Positions 22,530 through 35,781 of a stretch of DNA of 64,000 bases are shown here, piece by piece. How positions within the stretch are numbered: position 1 is the first letter of the stretch; every line of letters starts with the position of its first letter. Under the pieces are notes generated by a model that saw only the letters and a list, made by a program, of their open reading frames with translations, ran no database searches and was not told the origin of the DNA. A program made the position numbers and the translations under genes. This DNA comes from Pseudevernia furfuracea. Its lineage: Eukaryota > Ascomycota > Lecanoromycetes > Lecanorales > Parmeliaceae. The stretch is taken from the NCBI GenBank assembly GCA_022315425.1, contig JAIUPT010000032.1, positions 248,001 through 312,000 of the forward strand. Direction: 5' to 3'.

Positions 22530-24734
22530 ATGGGGCTTTCGATACTACGTCTGATTCTAACCTTCACAACGTTTGTCCCCATTGCTCTTTGTCAGAGCAC
22601 GTACACTACCACAGTCTACGGTTGCTCAACCTCTTATCAATCTACACCCACGGCATCGTACGTTGTCCCTGAGTTCAGGTGAGCTTATCTGTATCACTGA
22701 CTTCTAAACGCAGGGTCCTCACGACTCAGATCTATACAACTCAACATGTCACACTAACGAGCGTAAACCTTACCTCATCCGATATCCAGTACTGCGAAGC
22801 CAATAATTGCTAATATCAGAAAACAGACCATGACGAGTGGGACTACTACTACCACTTTGGCACTCGGCTTGCCCGTGAAAGTAACCTCAACCACGGTCGT
22901 TTCGTCCACGACGACGGTACGTTCAAATCTATATACTTCCTACCAGATAGAAAATATACAATGAGTGCCAAGTCTCACGGGTATACAGATCACTGCTCCA
23001 ACTCAGACACAGACTATTACGATCGCGGCAGTGGCTAACATTGTGACCATAACGCCCTCGGCGACAACCGTCTCTTCTACCTCTGAATTATACGTATCCG
23101 GATCCAGTAAGTCTATTCCTTTCACTTAAGAAACATACACTCATCTTCGCAACAGCCGCAACCACCACTATCACCCCTCCAGTAATCACTCTCACATCAA
23201 CCTCTATCGCGAGCGGTACAGAAGCGACTTTGACGGCTACAACAACAATCATTCAAAATTATAAACGACAAGTCCCTGTCGCTGACCCACCTACGCGTCG
23301 TCACGAACGCCGAGCGGGAGTTTATGAGAAAGAGGTTTATTGCGGTACTTGAACCTCTCTACGCGATCTGCTAAATTACATCTCAACGAGTCACAAAAGA
23401 GTTACCACGTGACTCGAGTATCGGGTGTAAAAAGCTCTGCTAATTCGAAGCGTTTCTAGTACATGATGTCGCCATTGGAACTATTGTCACCTCGACAACA
23501 TATCTACGTAAGTAATAATCTCGCACTTCCCTACGCAGATTTTATCATTATCATAAAAAAGCGTTGTTGACATTAAGATCCGTCTAGATACGAGTGTAAA
23601 ATACGCCTCAACCACCGTAACCTCTATAACTACTTTGACCCGAGTAAGCCATGATATTTAATTGATAGTTTCCGGTTATGATTGCAACAAATCTAACTCC
23701 GAGAATTTAGACAGTGAGCCAAACGACCACTCTAACTTCGACAACCACTATTACAAGGTATGAGATCTCTCGGGACTTGTTCGAAGAGCTTGAAGTTCAA
23801 GAACTGAGATAAGAGTTCTTGCTGCTCCCCAGTACCTCCTTTTCTTAACCTAAACTCGGCTCTAGAGCATCGAACCACGCTGATAGGAGGCTCATTTTCA
23901 GTACTCCGCCTCCGAGCACGGTAACTGCCGTAACGCCAATTAAAACCGCACGTACTTCTTCTAGTCATGCCTACCTACACCTTCAATTCAAACCGAGGCC
24001 TTTGGATCACGCCTTGAGAGCTTCTGCCTTGTAGGCGTCCGCGAAGCTCGAAACCATGTCTCAAAGAGTACTAAGCCAACTGTACCTCATAGACTACCAT
24101 CTACGCAACCAGTACTGTCGCTGCTGCCGCTGTCACCGTTACAGCAAGTCCCTCAACGACAACAGATGTCGTTGTCAGCACCAGCACGCCATCGCCAAGT
24201 AGGCACCATAGCTACTCGTTTCATGAGAAAAGGTTACTAATATAACCAGCTACCATTACCATTACCGTAACCCTCACCTCTTCCACCTCGTCCCCGACTC
24301 TCAGCTCTTCGGCCATCACACCAACTACCGCCAGCACGACCCCAGATCCAGCGCCCACATGCACGGTTATCATTCCTGACTACGGTACGCTACCCGGCGA
24401 TGAATATGACTCATACGTCTTATACTACAACGCGTCCGGCTACATTGAGAACCTCGATAATCCCGGCAACGACATGCCGGAACAATACCCACCGCTCTAC
24501 ACCGATTACCCGGGCACCTTAGACGCTTGCACTGTTGCGCAGATGTGTGCCGATCAAGCCGACCTTGTCGATTACGGCGATTATTACTCTTTCGATTTGC
24601 ATTATCTGCAGTCGAACCAGTCTTGGGTGTGTGTGCAATTCTATGATGCGAACGATGATGCCAGCTATTTCAACGTACCGGATGAAGATGCCATTGCGGT
24701 GTACGGGTACCGCTATGTATCACTAGATGATTGA
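22530..24734 (+). CDS. Secreted Thr-rich modular surface protein, many exons
   Basis: The Met at 22530 opens a clear signal peptide ending near A-L-C-Q-S. Hand-spliced exons: 22530-22678, 22714-22762, 22827-22916, 22989-23106, 23156-23344, 23460-23507, 23588-23643, 23711-23757, 23902-about 23929, 24093-24198 and 24250-24734. All joins keep phase except that the end of the ninth exon is uncertain (GT donors at 23921, 23930 and 23952). The product is about 450 residues. Most middle exons encode one short Thr/Val/Ser module of the kind T-T-V-T-S-T-T-T, expected to be heavily O-glycosylated. The last exon encodes a different domain of about 125 residues with four cysteines and conserved aromatic residues (D-A-C-T-V-A-Q-M-C and W-V-C-V-Q-F-Y). 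No GPI signal is seen. Probably a cell-surface or matrix protein; the function is unknown. Confidence 0.6.
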
Positions 24735-25463
24735 ATCCGAGAAGCACATAACTCAGGGTTGTCAAGTAAAAGCTTTACGGAGAGGTATGGGCGGTAACAC
24801 ATGTCGCAGAGACGGGACAGGGTTTCTTCACTTTTCAGTCATCGTATTTCATGCCACTCTATTTCCCTGATCGTCATAGGTGATTCCATTTATATGATAG
24901 ATAACCCTAGGGCCAAACACATCGCCAGTATCGACTTGAACTTGGCTCGACGGCGGCAAGTCATACCTCGTCCTAATCCCATCCCCACAATCATCAGAGA
25001 ATTGGCCCCTTGTTGTTCATGACCTCTCTCGCCTCCACTGCCCCAGCAGAGGTAATGGCAGTAGCCGGACTATAGACTTTTCAATTTGAACCCCGTTCGC
25101 AGCCTCTGTTCCTCACTTTTAATCGTGTCAAAAGGTATATATAAATGCGGCCTCATTGTCACAAACCCCCCCCTCCCCCCCTCCCCACTATCATCGGTTT
25201 CGGAAGTGCGGTTATTCAAATAGCTGCCCTGCCCGCCATTGCGTCCACTTAACGCCCTCGATCCGTCCAAGCCGACAGACAGCCAACCCGCTCTCCATCT
25301 CCATCAACCATCCACACACAAAAAAAACCCCCCCTTTGAGGAGACGGGTATCTCGAAAAAAATCCCATAAACACCATGGGTAGTAGTAAGTAGTTGCAAT
25401 CAGGATATATATCTGCCCCCCCCCCCCACATCTCCTCCCGCATCAGTTCTGAAATCTGGCGGC
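24735..25463. other. Intergenic, C-rich
   Basis: No domain. Contains short C and A homopolymers (about 25168-25187, 25320-25336 and 25418-25428). Confidence 0.4.
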
Positions 25464-25582
25464 TTATATGTACACCGCCTTCTTCGCTTCCTCCGCTTTC
25501 TCCGCTGTTTCCTCATCAGAGAGAGAGAGAGAGAGAGGGAGGGAGGGAGGGGGGGAGAGAGAGAGGCAGAGGCAGAGGGCGA

Positions 25583-25624
<42 letters not shown>

Positions 25625-26575
25625 AGCAGAGGAAGAGGAAGAGAAAGGAAAAAAGGGAGAGGAAAAGGATAAGACGGTAAAGAGGGTAGATGCCGTCTAG
25701 GAGAATCGAATTTCGTGCAGGTGCTGTTCTGCTTCTGCTTCTGCTTCCCCTTCCCTCCCTTGTCTCCCCTCCCTCCTCCCTTCCCCCCTCCTCCTGCTGC
25801 CCCGTCCACCTACCTCTCCCTCCCCCCCTGCGCCCTTGCATAAAGCCACGTAAGTCTCGAGCTCTGCCCCGCTCTACCCTGCCCCACCCCGTCTTGCCCC
25901 GTCCCTCAGAGCGAGAACGTAATAAGCACCGTCCTGCGTCGGGGGGAACGCGCGTATAGGGTCCAGGGTGCCAGGTCGGAGGAGTTTCCAGGTCGAAAGT
26001 GAAGGGGATGGTGAAGGGGAGGAGGAGGTCGTGGTCGGCGTGGTTGAGGAGGGAGGGGGAAGAAGGAGAGAGGGCGGAGAAGAAGGGGAGAGGGTAGAAG
26101 AACTGGGCTGCGAGGATAAGGATGTGAATGAGGATGAGGACGTCGATGGGTGTGTGTGGGGTTGTGATTGCGTTTGCGTTGATGAGGGGCGGGGATGCGG
26201 ATGGGGATGAGACGGGGAGAAGTGGTGGGGTGGGGGGGTTGTGTTATTTGGGGCGGGTTGGTAGTGGTTCGAGACGAGGAGGGAAGTTGGATGGTTGGTA
26301 CTTCGAGAGGTTGGAGGCTGTTGATGAGGGCAAATTGTCTAGCGCTGCTTGGTGAAGTCGTAAAACAGGTTAGCCGAAGGTAAAAAGGCAAGTCGGCATG
26401 AAAGAGTGGGGAACCCATTTCAGTATTGGGTTGGAAGCCGGTTGGAGACATTCTGATGATTTGGATGAAATCCAGAGAGTCGACACGAAAGCGAGGTAAG
26501 CCCAACGCATGACGGTGAAAAAGCGCATAGAGTATGAGGCGTATTGGTATTGTATATAAGCTGAACTCCATCCCG
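25464..26575. repeat. Low-complexity block: GA tracts and (ATG)n microsatellite
   Basis: GAGA/GGGA tracts at about 25518-25582, an (ATG)n run at about 25584-25622, then C/T-rich and G/A-rich stretches up to about 26300. Frames of 80-220 codons here are open mainly because of the skewed base composition, and their translations are runs of R/G/E or P/S/L. One minus-strand reading between about 26230 and 25900 has a hydrophobic stretch followed by less repetitive sequence; a small secreted protein there cannot be excluded. Confidence 0.6.
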
Positions 26576-26732
26576 GGTACGAAAGCCGTCTATCCTTCAA
26601 TGTCGCTTGCTCTCCCACATTGATCCACCTTGAAAATGCCATCCAACAAATATAAATCCTATGCAGCGCTGACGAGTGGGTCTGAGCCGTGGCAACATGG
26701 TCTCTTTCTCCTCTTTGTGACCCCTGGTGGGA

Positions 26733-27280
26733 TCAATGATGGTCGTTGGCGGCATGAAGGAGCTCTCCACGTTGCAAATCTGTCAAGGCAGGTTGTGCGT
26801 TGTCAGTGCGGACTCTAGGAAGCTCGTTGCTGTCCATCTGTGCTCGTTGGACCAAGACTGGGCTGGAGCTTGTCTCGTCGTCGACTACCAACGCTGGAGT
26901 GGGCTGATCCTCGAGGTGCTGTACAGACACAGGCATATTGTCGGACTCGACAAGCTCCCCGATCTGGGTTGTCGACGAAGCTGAGCTAGCGACAACATCC
27001 TCATGCTCTGGAACCTCGAGGCTCGTAGGCACAGGTTGAATGGGCTGAAGGCCGAGCTCACTGTCTACTCAGTGACTGTGAGCAAAACAAGCGACTGTTG
27101 AAAGTCGACAGACTGCACCGTACCAGGAACTGTATTCCCTTGATCATAAGCGGATCCACGCCACATCTTCCATGCTTTATGACCTTGCCAGACAGTCACA
27201 CCACCGATGGTAGTAGCAGTAAGACCAAAGGCGACATTGATGACTATCTCGATTGAATTGAACGAGGCTGAGGAAGACAT
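26733..27280 (-). CDS. Small single-pass membrane protein, unknown function
   Basis: Two exons (27124-27280 and 26733-27067) with a 56-bp GTACGG...GAG intron, in phase, give 163 residues if translation starts at the Met at 27280; an in-frame Met at 27331 would add 17. A short Ser-rich start leads into one hydrophobic segment (about residues 10-30, I-V-I-N-V-A-F-G-L-T-A-T-T-I-G-G) and a basic Q-G-H-K-A-W-K-M-W-R. The rest is acidic and disordered, rich in Ser, Val, Glu and Pro. I recognise the general type (a small fungal protein with one membrane helix followed by W-Q-x-x-x-A-W-x-M-W) but no function. Confidence 0.55.
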
Positions 27281-29146
27281 GCTAGATGAGTAATTGGTGC
27301 GGTGAGAAGGTGTAGGAAACGAGGACTTCACGATAGTATAAGCGATGGAGAGACGGTGGACAATTTATGAGAACTGAGGCAAGCATTTTGGGGTGAGAAT
27401 CAGCCATCTTATAGATATATGGCGAGAGTGCTTTTTACTGGCAGGCCTGATGCAGGCTGAATGGCGACGGCGCAGATTCAATGACATTTAAGGTTATTTT
27501 AAGGTTGTCCAATCAGATCATCAAATTTCGTGATTTTGAAGCTAAAACTCACCTTATTTCTCAATTTTGGATCTAAACGCGGGTACGTACCGGAATAACA
27601 TCCTACCTACATCCGCCTAACAAAAAAAAACCCCAAATCTCCAATAAATGATTTGGGTAGCCCCGCACCCCCAGCCAGGAGCCCAAGAAACAAAATATGA
27701 TCGACAGCTAAAGAAAACGCCAAGAAGTTCGAGCTTCTGGAACTTATTATTATTATTGGTGGGAAGCTTAGTCAGAACAAGACTACAAGATCTGATTGGT
27801 GCGTGATTAAAAGGCGGCCGCACGAAAGTACCATCATGCAACCCGAGCCCTAGCCCTACCTGCCAAAACGCTGCTGCGTCAGCCATGCCCGCATCCCTGA
27901 CACCTGTTGAATTACATTTGCGCAGACAAGAATAATCATCATAATCATCATCATAATCATCAACAACAGTCTACTATTCATGACCTTTCCTCGCCGAAAG
28001 CGGGCCCTCGAGCTTGATCCATCGACTGAGGTACCTTCAATATCATACATCCTGTCCATCATACAGATCTCATCGTGTTTCAATCATTGTCGCATCGCTG
28101 CTAGAGTATACTTGTTAGACCCGAGATGAAGCTCGTCCGTCCATCGATCTTTTAGACAAGCTTCTGACACGAATCGTCACGCCTGCCCCGTAAACGCAGA
28201 TAGCACTGCAAGTATGGGCAGCTGCTGTGCCAGTCAAAAGTGATGCTTTGTGTGCCTTCTTCGACGCCATTTATTCGTCCACGGTCCGATTCCAGTCTAC
28301 ATTAATCTCCGCTGCAGGGCTGGAAGGGACAGCCGGTTGCTGATACGGCGGAAGAACAATAAAAGGGCGCTTGGAAAATTCGTGGCTATGTCCGCAATCT
28401 AGGCTAGAAAGGGAGGAATCAAGGGGCTGTGCTGCTTTTGATACGATATTTGATGCTAGCAGCGCGAACGAACAAGACGAGTCTTACCTGCTTATGCTTA
28501 GTCAGACAACCCGGGACTTTCTCCGTGGGTGTAGTTAATTAGGCTTAAATCGCAGTCTCAGTAGAGTAACATCTCATCAGGCGGGAGCTGCAAAGGCTCA
28601 TAGTCCCCATCGAGGGGTTCAAATTCATGTCTGACATGCTCCACAAATGGCTGACAGTACGCGGTGATTATATGACAGCATGGGTAGGCGGAAAAGGGAC
28701 GTGCTGTATTAAGAAGTAGTTCGCTCCCAGGACTCCCAGGAGAGGACAAGCTCTGACGACAGTGCAAGTCGTCGCTTGGGTTTGGCCTGCCCATCGTGAA
28801 TAGCATGCAACGCAATCACCGTCTTCTCCATCGATATGACTTCCTCTCTGTGCCCAGTAGGGCTGGAGTATTGCCTGTGACAGGTGGCCGCAAATAGTGA
28901 CAAGCTGTGTGCAATGCTGCTCAATCTAACAACCTCACCAGGTACACCGCTCCTTTTGCAAACCAAGACCTTTGAACGACATTAGAGTAGGTAGTAAGTA
29001 CTCTACCGCCTCGGCCTAGGGTTGAGCGGGGCGAGCCGAGCACCTAAGTACACCTGAGCACCCGAGCACCCCAGTCGCGCGGCGCGATCAGATATCTGTC
29101 TTCAATCTTCATATTGATCTCGAGCTTCACATCCAGCAAAGAATGA
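27281..29146. other. Intergenic, no secure gene
   Basis: A hydrophobic minus-strand frame near 27880-28080 is produced by an (ATCATA)n-like microsatellite at about 27925-27965. Two overlapping minus-strand frames at 28558-28966 have no domain. The right end contains the promoter of the mtq1 gene. Confidence 0.4.
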
Positions 29147-30302
29147 ATGCCCCGCCTCTCCAACCCTCTCATCCATCGCGCTCGTGCCCTTCACCCACTC
29201 CTCCCTCTTCTCCTGCGTCCATGTCGTAATCTCCGCTCCGCGACGAATGAGCTACGCTGGTTGCGCGAGCACGCAATAACAAATCGCACGGTCACTCTCA
29301 CATCCTCCGGCGTGATACGGACGTCATGGCCGCAGCACCTTTACCAGATGTGCCTCGAGCGAGCCAGAGGGAAGCCATTGCAGTATATCCTCGGATCGCA
29401 GCCATTCGGGGGGCTGGAGATATTGTGTAAGAAGGGGGTTCTGATACCGAGGTACCACCTACTCTACCCACTCCCCCCTTTGACATACCGTCTCATAAGC
29501 CAAATACCAATCGACTCTGTATCACAGACCAGAAACAGAAAACATAACCACCCACCTCGCCACCCGCCTCCTCTCCCCCGCCTCTCCCCCTCCACCAACC
29601 CTCCGAATCCTCGACCTCGGCACAGGCACAGGCTGCATCCCGCTCCACCTCCACTCCCTCCTCGCCCCTTACATCCCCTCCCTCCACCTCCACGGCATCG
29701 ACATCTCCCCCCCAGCCACCGCGCTCGCCGCCCTCAACCTCCGCCACAACCTCACCACCCGCGCGCTCCGACCGACCGCCGGCGCGCAAATCTCCTTCGC
29801 CCAAGCCGACATCTTCGCCCCGACATCATCAACGCAGTGGGCCCGATCGACCTGGGACGTCCTCATCTCCAACCCACCCTACATCTCCCCCTCCGCCTTC
29901 GACACCACCACGGCCCGCTCCGTGCGGAACCACGAGCCTAAAAGCGCGCTCGTGCCCCCTCCCGCCCACTCCTCTCTGGACGGAGATGGAGGAGCGGAGG
30001 AAGCCGCCGGCGATACGTTTTATCCTCGCCTGCTGGATCTAGCGGAGCAGGTTGGCGCGCAGGTGTTGCTGGTTGAGGTGGCGGATATGGAGCAGGCGGG
30101 TAGGGTGGCGCGGATGGTGTTGGCGGAGGGCAAGGGGGTTTGGGAGGGGTGTGAGGTTTGGAGGGATTGGCCTGCTGCAGATGGGGAGGGGGAGGTGGTG
30201 GAGGTCGATGGGGGGACGGTAAGGATAAAAGGGGAGGGAAATGGGAGGGCCGTGCTGGCTTGGAAGGGAGGAGACGGGGAAAGGATGATAGGAAAAAAAT
30301 AG
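29147..30302 (+). CDS. mtq1: Peptide chain release factor N5-glutamine methyltransferase (HemK/PrmC type), mitochondrial
   Basis: Methylates the Gln of the GGQ motif in the mitochondrial release factor using S-adenosylmethionine. Exons 29147-29451 and 29528-30302 (76-bp intron, phase 2) give 359 residues. Visible: an Arg-rich N-terminus suited to mitochondrial import; the PrmC N-terminal domain with R-A-R-G-K-P-L-Q-Y-I-L-G-S-Q-P-F (about 75-90); I-P-R-P-E-T-E across the splice; the SAM-binding D-L-G-T-G-T-G at 131-137; and the substrate-binding N-P-P-Y at 217-220. An acidic insertion (D-G-D-G-G-A-E-E-A-A-G-D) precedes the last third. All catalytic features are present. The 3' end lies 145 bp from the convergent HAM-2 gene. 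Confidence 0.9.
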
Positions 30303-30447
30303 GCGTCTGACTCTGGGTAGAAGTCGTTTGGTAAGCGTACGGAAGGCTCCTAGGGACCATGGTTGGAAAGTGAGCCCGGATTCCTCTCTCTATTCTTAAG
30401 CCCCGTTGTCCATGCAATGAACACTGTATTTCAAGGAAGCCAGGACT

Positions 30448-33400
30448 TCACGCCCACCCTTCCATCGCCAAGGGCCCACCCTCAAATTCCGTCCCAACTC
30501 CACCACCGCCCGCCCCTTCTCCTCCCCCAGCAGTCGGCTCTTCTTCCTCCCCAGCGCCCACACCCCCAATCCCCCACCCCATCTTCTCCAATTCCCGCGC
30601 AAAGAAATTATATTCCTCTCGACCCTCCTTGCCATCCTCACCGCCCTTCCCCTCTCCCTCTCCCTCCATCACATCTCTAAACTCCCTCAAATGCCACCAA
30701 TGCACCAAACTCCTCCCCGCCTGCTCCAACGGCACAGCCTCCTCAACAACGCCATCCACATCGCCGCCGCACAGCCACTCGTCTCGAAGCTCGGGTCTGC
30801 AGTGCAGATATATTGCCGTGATGACACGCATGTTGGTTTGTCGCCATTTTCTACCGCAGTACGGTGTCTGCGATTTGAACAACTTGAGCGTGTAGAGACG
30901 GAGGTCAGGTTGAGGTATCTTGAGCGCTTTGCGAAGGATGGTGCTGGACTTGTACTGCACGAGAAGCAACGCGCGATGAGCTTTGCGCTTGGTGATTTTT
31001 TGGAGCAGACGAAGCAGGTTGATGGTTGTGAGGAAGAATCGGGGCGCATAGCTCGTGAGAGGCGTTTGTGGCAGTGCGTCAGAGGTAGGGTAGCCGAGTT
31101 CGTCGACTTCAGGGCGGGTGGTTGGTAGTGGTGGAGTTGGCGGTGGAGATTGAGATGTTGGGCTGCGGCGATGCTTGAGGATTGGTGGAGGCTCGGCTTC
31201 ATCTTCGCTAGTTGTGGAGGAGGAGAGAGCGGGTTGAGGCGGGGATTGGGGAGGATGTTTCGAGTTGAAGTGGCAGAAGTAGAAGAAGCTGCATTTTGGT
31301 CAGTTGTGAGGGTGGTGTGGGGGAAATCTGAACGTACTCGAGGTCTTCGCGGTCATTTTTCTGGTCGACCGCTTTATCAACATCTTGATGAGCAAAGAGC
31401 TTGAGGACGAGTGGCAAGTAGTTCGCGTCTAGCAGAAGCTGAGTCATGTATTCGTATTTGAGTATGTCTGAGCAATGGTCAGAGATCTCCGTGACTCAAC
31501 AAAGGTAAATCTGGACACTCACGAGACAGTCTGAACCATTTCAAGAGTATAAGCAGAACACCAGACACCGCCTTAGTTGTTATCTCTCTAGACCGCAATG
31601 CATTCAGTTCTTCGACTGCAGGATCTGTGCCATCCTCATTTTCCGCGAGCTGACCGTTTGCCATGCCATTGATATCGCCGGAGGAGTTAGTGTTCGCTCT
31701 CCTCTTGGCTTGAGTCTCGTTTGAGCCGTCGTCAGGGAGAGACATCCCGTTCTGCAACCCGTCTCGACCGTTTTGAGCGACCAAAATGGATACATGGCTA
31801 AAGACAAGCTTCCAGAAAACAACTATGACGGACTGCAACAATGGTAAATTATCACGCTACCACAGGGATTAGCGATAAGTATTCCTCGAAACTTTTAGCA
31901 CGTACATAGAAATTATTAATGGCGTCCAATCGTCTTTGCACCTCTTCATTGTCCGTCTCCTTCTCCCGCTTGGGCTCCTCACCCTTCAGACGAGCACTAG
32001 GCTGTTCAGCTTCACACTCGGCGTCATCATCGTCACTCTCGAAGTCTGAATCCTCATGCAGTGAATCACAATCATCTTTCGACCGATTCCAGCCTCTTTC
32101 ATACTTTATAAATTTCTCTCGTACGTCCCACAGCTGACGAATAGACCTCGACATCCTCATGCGGCTAGCGAACAATTGCCCAGCTTCCAATATGGAAGCT
32201 GGTATATCGCTTCCTTCCCACCGCTTGCCAACAAGCTTATCTTGTAGCTCAGCGTTACCTTTGCCACCAACCGTGTTACTCGTGTCATCCAAAGGAGGAT
32301 ACAGGAAAGGAAAGTTTTGATTGGTCTGGTAGTTCTGTTTCTTCCCACCTTTGCCTCCAGGCCCAGCTGGAGAAGGTGGTGGGGAAGGCGCAGGCGTCGC
32401 GATATGTACAGGTTGATGGAATATCGATTTACCAGCGCCACTGGCGTTTGCACCTGCTTCCATACGTAAGCTCTCTTGGCTGGCTTGTCGAGAGGGGTGA
32501 TTTGGTAAGGGTGGTAGTATTGAATTGTTCTCTTCTTCGATCGGTACCAGAGGTGGAGGAGGGCAGTAGGCTGGATATTTCGATGTGATCTCTTGACGAA
32601 ATAGGTGGTAGTCGAGCGGAGAAGTTATAATGAAGCTCGGATCATGCTCTTTTTCGCTGATGTCCATTTCTTGACGCAGCGCGACTTTGCTCTCATCTAC
32701 TTCCTTCATGTTGCCGAAGAGTAGGAGCATTGTTTTCCAGAAAAGGAGTACGACCTTTCAGCTTTCAGATCAGCATGTCATCTGCGATTTTTGAGCGTCT
32801 GAAACGTACCCTTGAGAGAGGGACATATGAAGTTTCTTCCCAGCGCAGCTTGGCAATCATCTTCATCAAGACTGTCAAGATGCAAGGACCGAGGCTAGCT
32901 ACAGTCATCAAGGTCAGTTGCTGAGAGGCGCGAACACAAGATTGATTGGAACGAACCGACAGCCTCTCGCATAGATCCATCCTCGCCTTTCGAGCGTTGC
33001 CATCTGCTGGCTTCGATGATCAAGTACAGCGCAGTAAGCGTCTGATTGACTTCAATTTGCTTGAGAAACCTCCACGAAGCAAGTCTCTGATCCTGGGATG
33101 GTGAACCATCTTCCGATATCTCGACATCCCTGGGCTCAAATGAATGAGTACGTGTGCGCATCATGTAGGGGTGGGGTGCAGAGCAGGGGACTGACTGACT
33201 GTTCGCTTTCCCACAGCTTTATCATCACATCAAGGAGCTTCTGGGCCGCGCCAAGCTCGCAAAGCATTCGCGTGCCATTCACGATCCACTTCAGCTGAAG
33301 CTTTGGCTTGGTGTTTGAAGAGTCCAGCCATTTGTTGTCAGCAGCCGTTAGATCGGATCCTTGGTCTTCTTTTTCTATCCCAGCCGTATCTCCCCAAACC

Positions 33401-34077
33401 CCAAGAGCGACGTAGGTTAAGCACTCCAGACTTTTGACCCGAGATGAGATGTCTGGATTCTGCAGCGCTTGTATAGCCCCAACCATAAAGCTTTCCCGGT
33501 CTTCTTTACTCACATCCTGCCACTGTAACGCTTTGTCTGATGATACTGGTTGTTCAGCCTGCGCTTGTTCCCATTTCTCGTTGAACGTTTGTTTTGCCCG
33601 CAACAGCATGTATCTCTCTTCCTCTGTGTACGAGAACCATTCCTCCAGCTCTTCTGGAAACGACCTCGTCTCTGAATAGTCATACGCGTACGCTGTAGGC
33701 TCGAACTTGGGTAGATCCGTTACGAGTCTCTTCAACTCAAGCAAACTTAAAGAGTCCGTTGGATTTCTTTGCTCTTCCTGCCGTTGAGGTGGGGCCGGTG
33801 GAGGAGCCTGTTGTGGCGGAGGAGGAGCGGAGCCTTCTCGACGGAGAACTGGACGGTTGGCTGCTCTTGGAGGGCTAGGCACAGCATTGGCGAGGATCTT
33901 GGGACTGGACTGAGCATCGTGTGCCCTCCGTGATTCAATGCGCTCAGTGAACTCGGATTCTGGGGCATCTGTAGGGGATATCGTGGAGATGTCGGCACCA
34001 GATTCGTCCACTTCATCGGCTTTGACTATGATCGCATCGCCGTTCTCGTTTAGGCCGTCAGTCTCGGTATACTCCAT
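30448..34077 (-). CDS. ham-2: STRIPAK complex subunit HAM-2/PRO22/Far11 (N1221 and DUF3402 domains)
   Basis: Core subunit of the striatin-interacting phosphatase and kinase complex, needed in fungi for hyphal fusion and sexual development. Seven exons: 33200-34077, 32961-33129, 32810-32920, 31906-32754, 31523-31832, 31338-31467 and 30448-31288. All joins are in phase and GT-AG, giving 1095 residues. The first 115 residues are acidic and Pro-rich. The N1221 region follows (from about residue 115: L-P-K-F-E-P, Y-D-Y-S-E-T-R-S-F-P-E-E-L-E-E-W-F-S-Y-T) and then the DUF3402 region, including S-H-I-L-K-Y-E-Y-M-T-Q-L-L-L-D-A-N-Y-L, R-F-F-L-T-T-I-N-L-L-R-L and N-M-R-V-I-T-A-I-Y. Length and order match the family. 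The weakest splice is the GTCGGT donor at the end of exon 2. The gene ends with a Gly/Glu-rich stretch. Confidence 0.92.
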
Positions 34078-35781
34078 TCCGCTATCAGTGAAAGAGTGTC
34101 TACGGCTGCGTGCTTATACGACTGCATGCTTCAGCGCGGATCTAGGGCGTGCGAAGGCGCCACCTCCATACAAAGCCAGGAGAAAAAAACTTTGAGAGAG
34201 CTTGAGGTATTAGCATGTGTCTTGTAAGTTCTCTTGTTGGCCGTAAGATGATGCTGTGGGACGGGGTACCAGAGTACGAGAATTGGAGGTTTTGTGGAGA
34301 GGACACTGTCCCTCAGTCCTACACTTATGATGCAGATAACCGCGCTCTGGCGCGAATCGCAACCTTGTCCCAGATTGGGAATTCCAACGCCATTTCTTCT
34401 GCTCATCACTTGCATTAATCTAGAAATGCTTACAGAAAACAAAATTGGTAATAGGAGTCTCAATGCTATCTCAGCATGCTCCTTGAGATCTACATTACAT
34501 TATCGAAGAACAGCAGTAGCACCAAAGTTGGATATTCCCGCTTTCCAACCCTCTTGGCATTCTAAATTCACTCCCATTGTCGTAATATAAAGTTGCTTTC
34601 GTCCACCTCATTGCCGAAATCCATGGGAGCTTGAGATCATAATGCAACACGAACTGTACCTTATCACCCTGAAAGTTTTCTCTGTTACGAGTCTTAGCCC
34701 TTGGTCAGGAGACAGATATACTTAGAGAGGAGCGCGCTCCGACTCTCGGTTCGAGCTTTCATGGAGAGACTTCAGCGCTGGAGCGTTGCGGCTTTACATG
34801 GCTTTCTAGGCCCTTGCGATTTTTGTAGGTATATTCTTAGGGTTGCCTACCGCTATCTTTAAGCATGTGGGGGTTGTGTTGCGCTGAGAGCCTTGCGCGG
34901 GGAAGATATCCCGGTCTCAGTCTTATATTGTACAAGCATCAACAAGAGCCTGCTCCATTCTCCTAAACGTTCGAGTACATAAGAAATGCGTCTGTGTAAG
35001 TTCTTTGAAAAAAATTCAATGATCGGCAAGAAGAGACTATGTTTATGTTGATCCGCGTGTCATCAAAATATCGCGAAGATTTTCGCCACACTCATCAAAT
35101 CCTAACTACAAACATCAAAACAGTACATCATAAAGCCCATGCCTATCTGTAGTCTCTAAATAAAAGCAAAAAAAAAATGTAAAACAACAAGAACAACTTG
35201 GCAAAAGATCCCAATATCAACGGAAGTTGACAGCTTGTAGAAGTCGAAACATTTTACAGATATCATCGCGGATTCGAACCCATGACCTCGCTTGTATCGA
35301 AAATAGGTTAGCGCGGATAGTATCAACAGCTACCAGCAACAGCAACGCACCTTCACGAGGAAGGCAAAAAGGGCAAAAATAGATATGAGTATCAAAGGAT
35401 CAAAATGGCAAAAGACTCCACCACCAACTCGAAAGTTGGTGGCTTACAGAAAACCCGAGGGTTTTACTTGTATGTATTTAGTCCAAGATCAGGGTCAATG
35501 TCTACACTAGCTCTATCTGAACTTCTCCCACTAATGTGGTGAAGGGTGAACGACTCGAGCTAGCAAGACCAAATTTCCTTTCATTCTCGGATAAAAATAA
35601 GGTCGCTATTTTAATATATATTCTTCATTCTTGAAATTTTACTGTAGTCCTCAATTACCCACTTTGACTCAAACACTTGAGATCAGTCCATGAATTGAAT
35701 TGCGCAGTAGCAATCATTATTCCATTCATCTCTGTATGTATTTCGCTCACTAAAATATATACTACGCCCTTCCAATTGCTT
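34078..35781. other. Intergenic, 1.7 kb, nothing recognised
   Basis: Holds the HAM-2 promoter (left) and the permease 3' UTR (right). No frame with a domain. A short tRNA-like T-arm near 35265-35280 is discussed among the rejected items. Confidence 0.45.

Noticed and set aside
25394..26571. Several frames of 80-220 codons on both strands
   Set aside because: Open because of GA/CT low-complexity DNA and an (ATG)n run; translations are runs of R, G, E, P or S.
28558..28966. Two overlapping 85-codon minus-strand frames
   Set aside because: No domain, no plausible splice to a neighbour and no compositional support; left uncalled.
29298..29872. Minus-strand frames inside mtq1
   Set aside because: Antisense shadows of the C-rich methyltransferase exons.
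35255..35320. tRNA-like sequence on the minus strand (GGTTCGAATCC with AGGTCATGG before it)
   Set aside because: The T-loop looks right, but the T-stem does not pair fully, no D-arm can be placed, and the acceptor strands do not match. Probably chance or an old relic.
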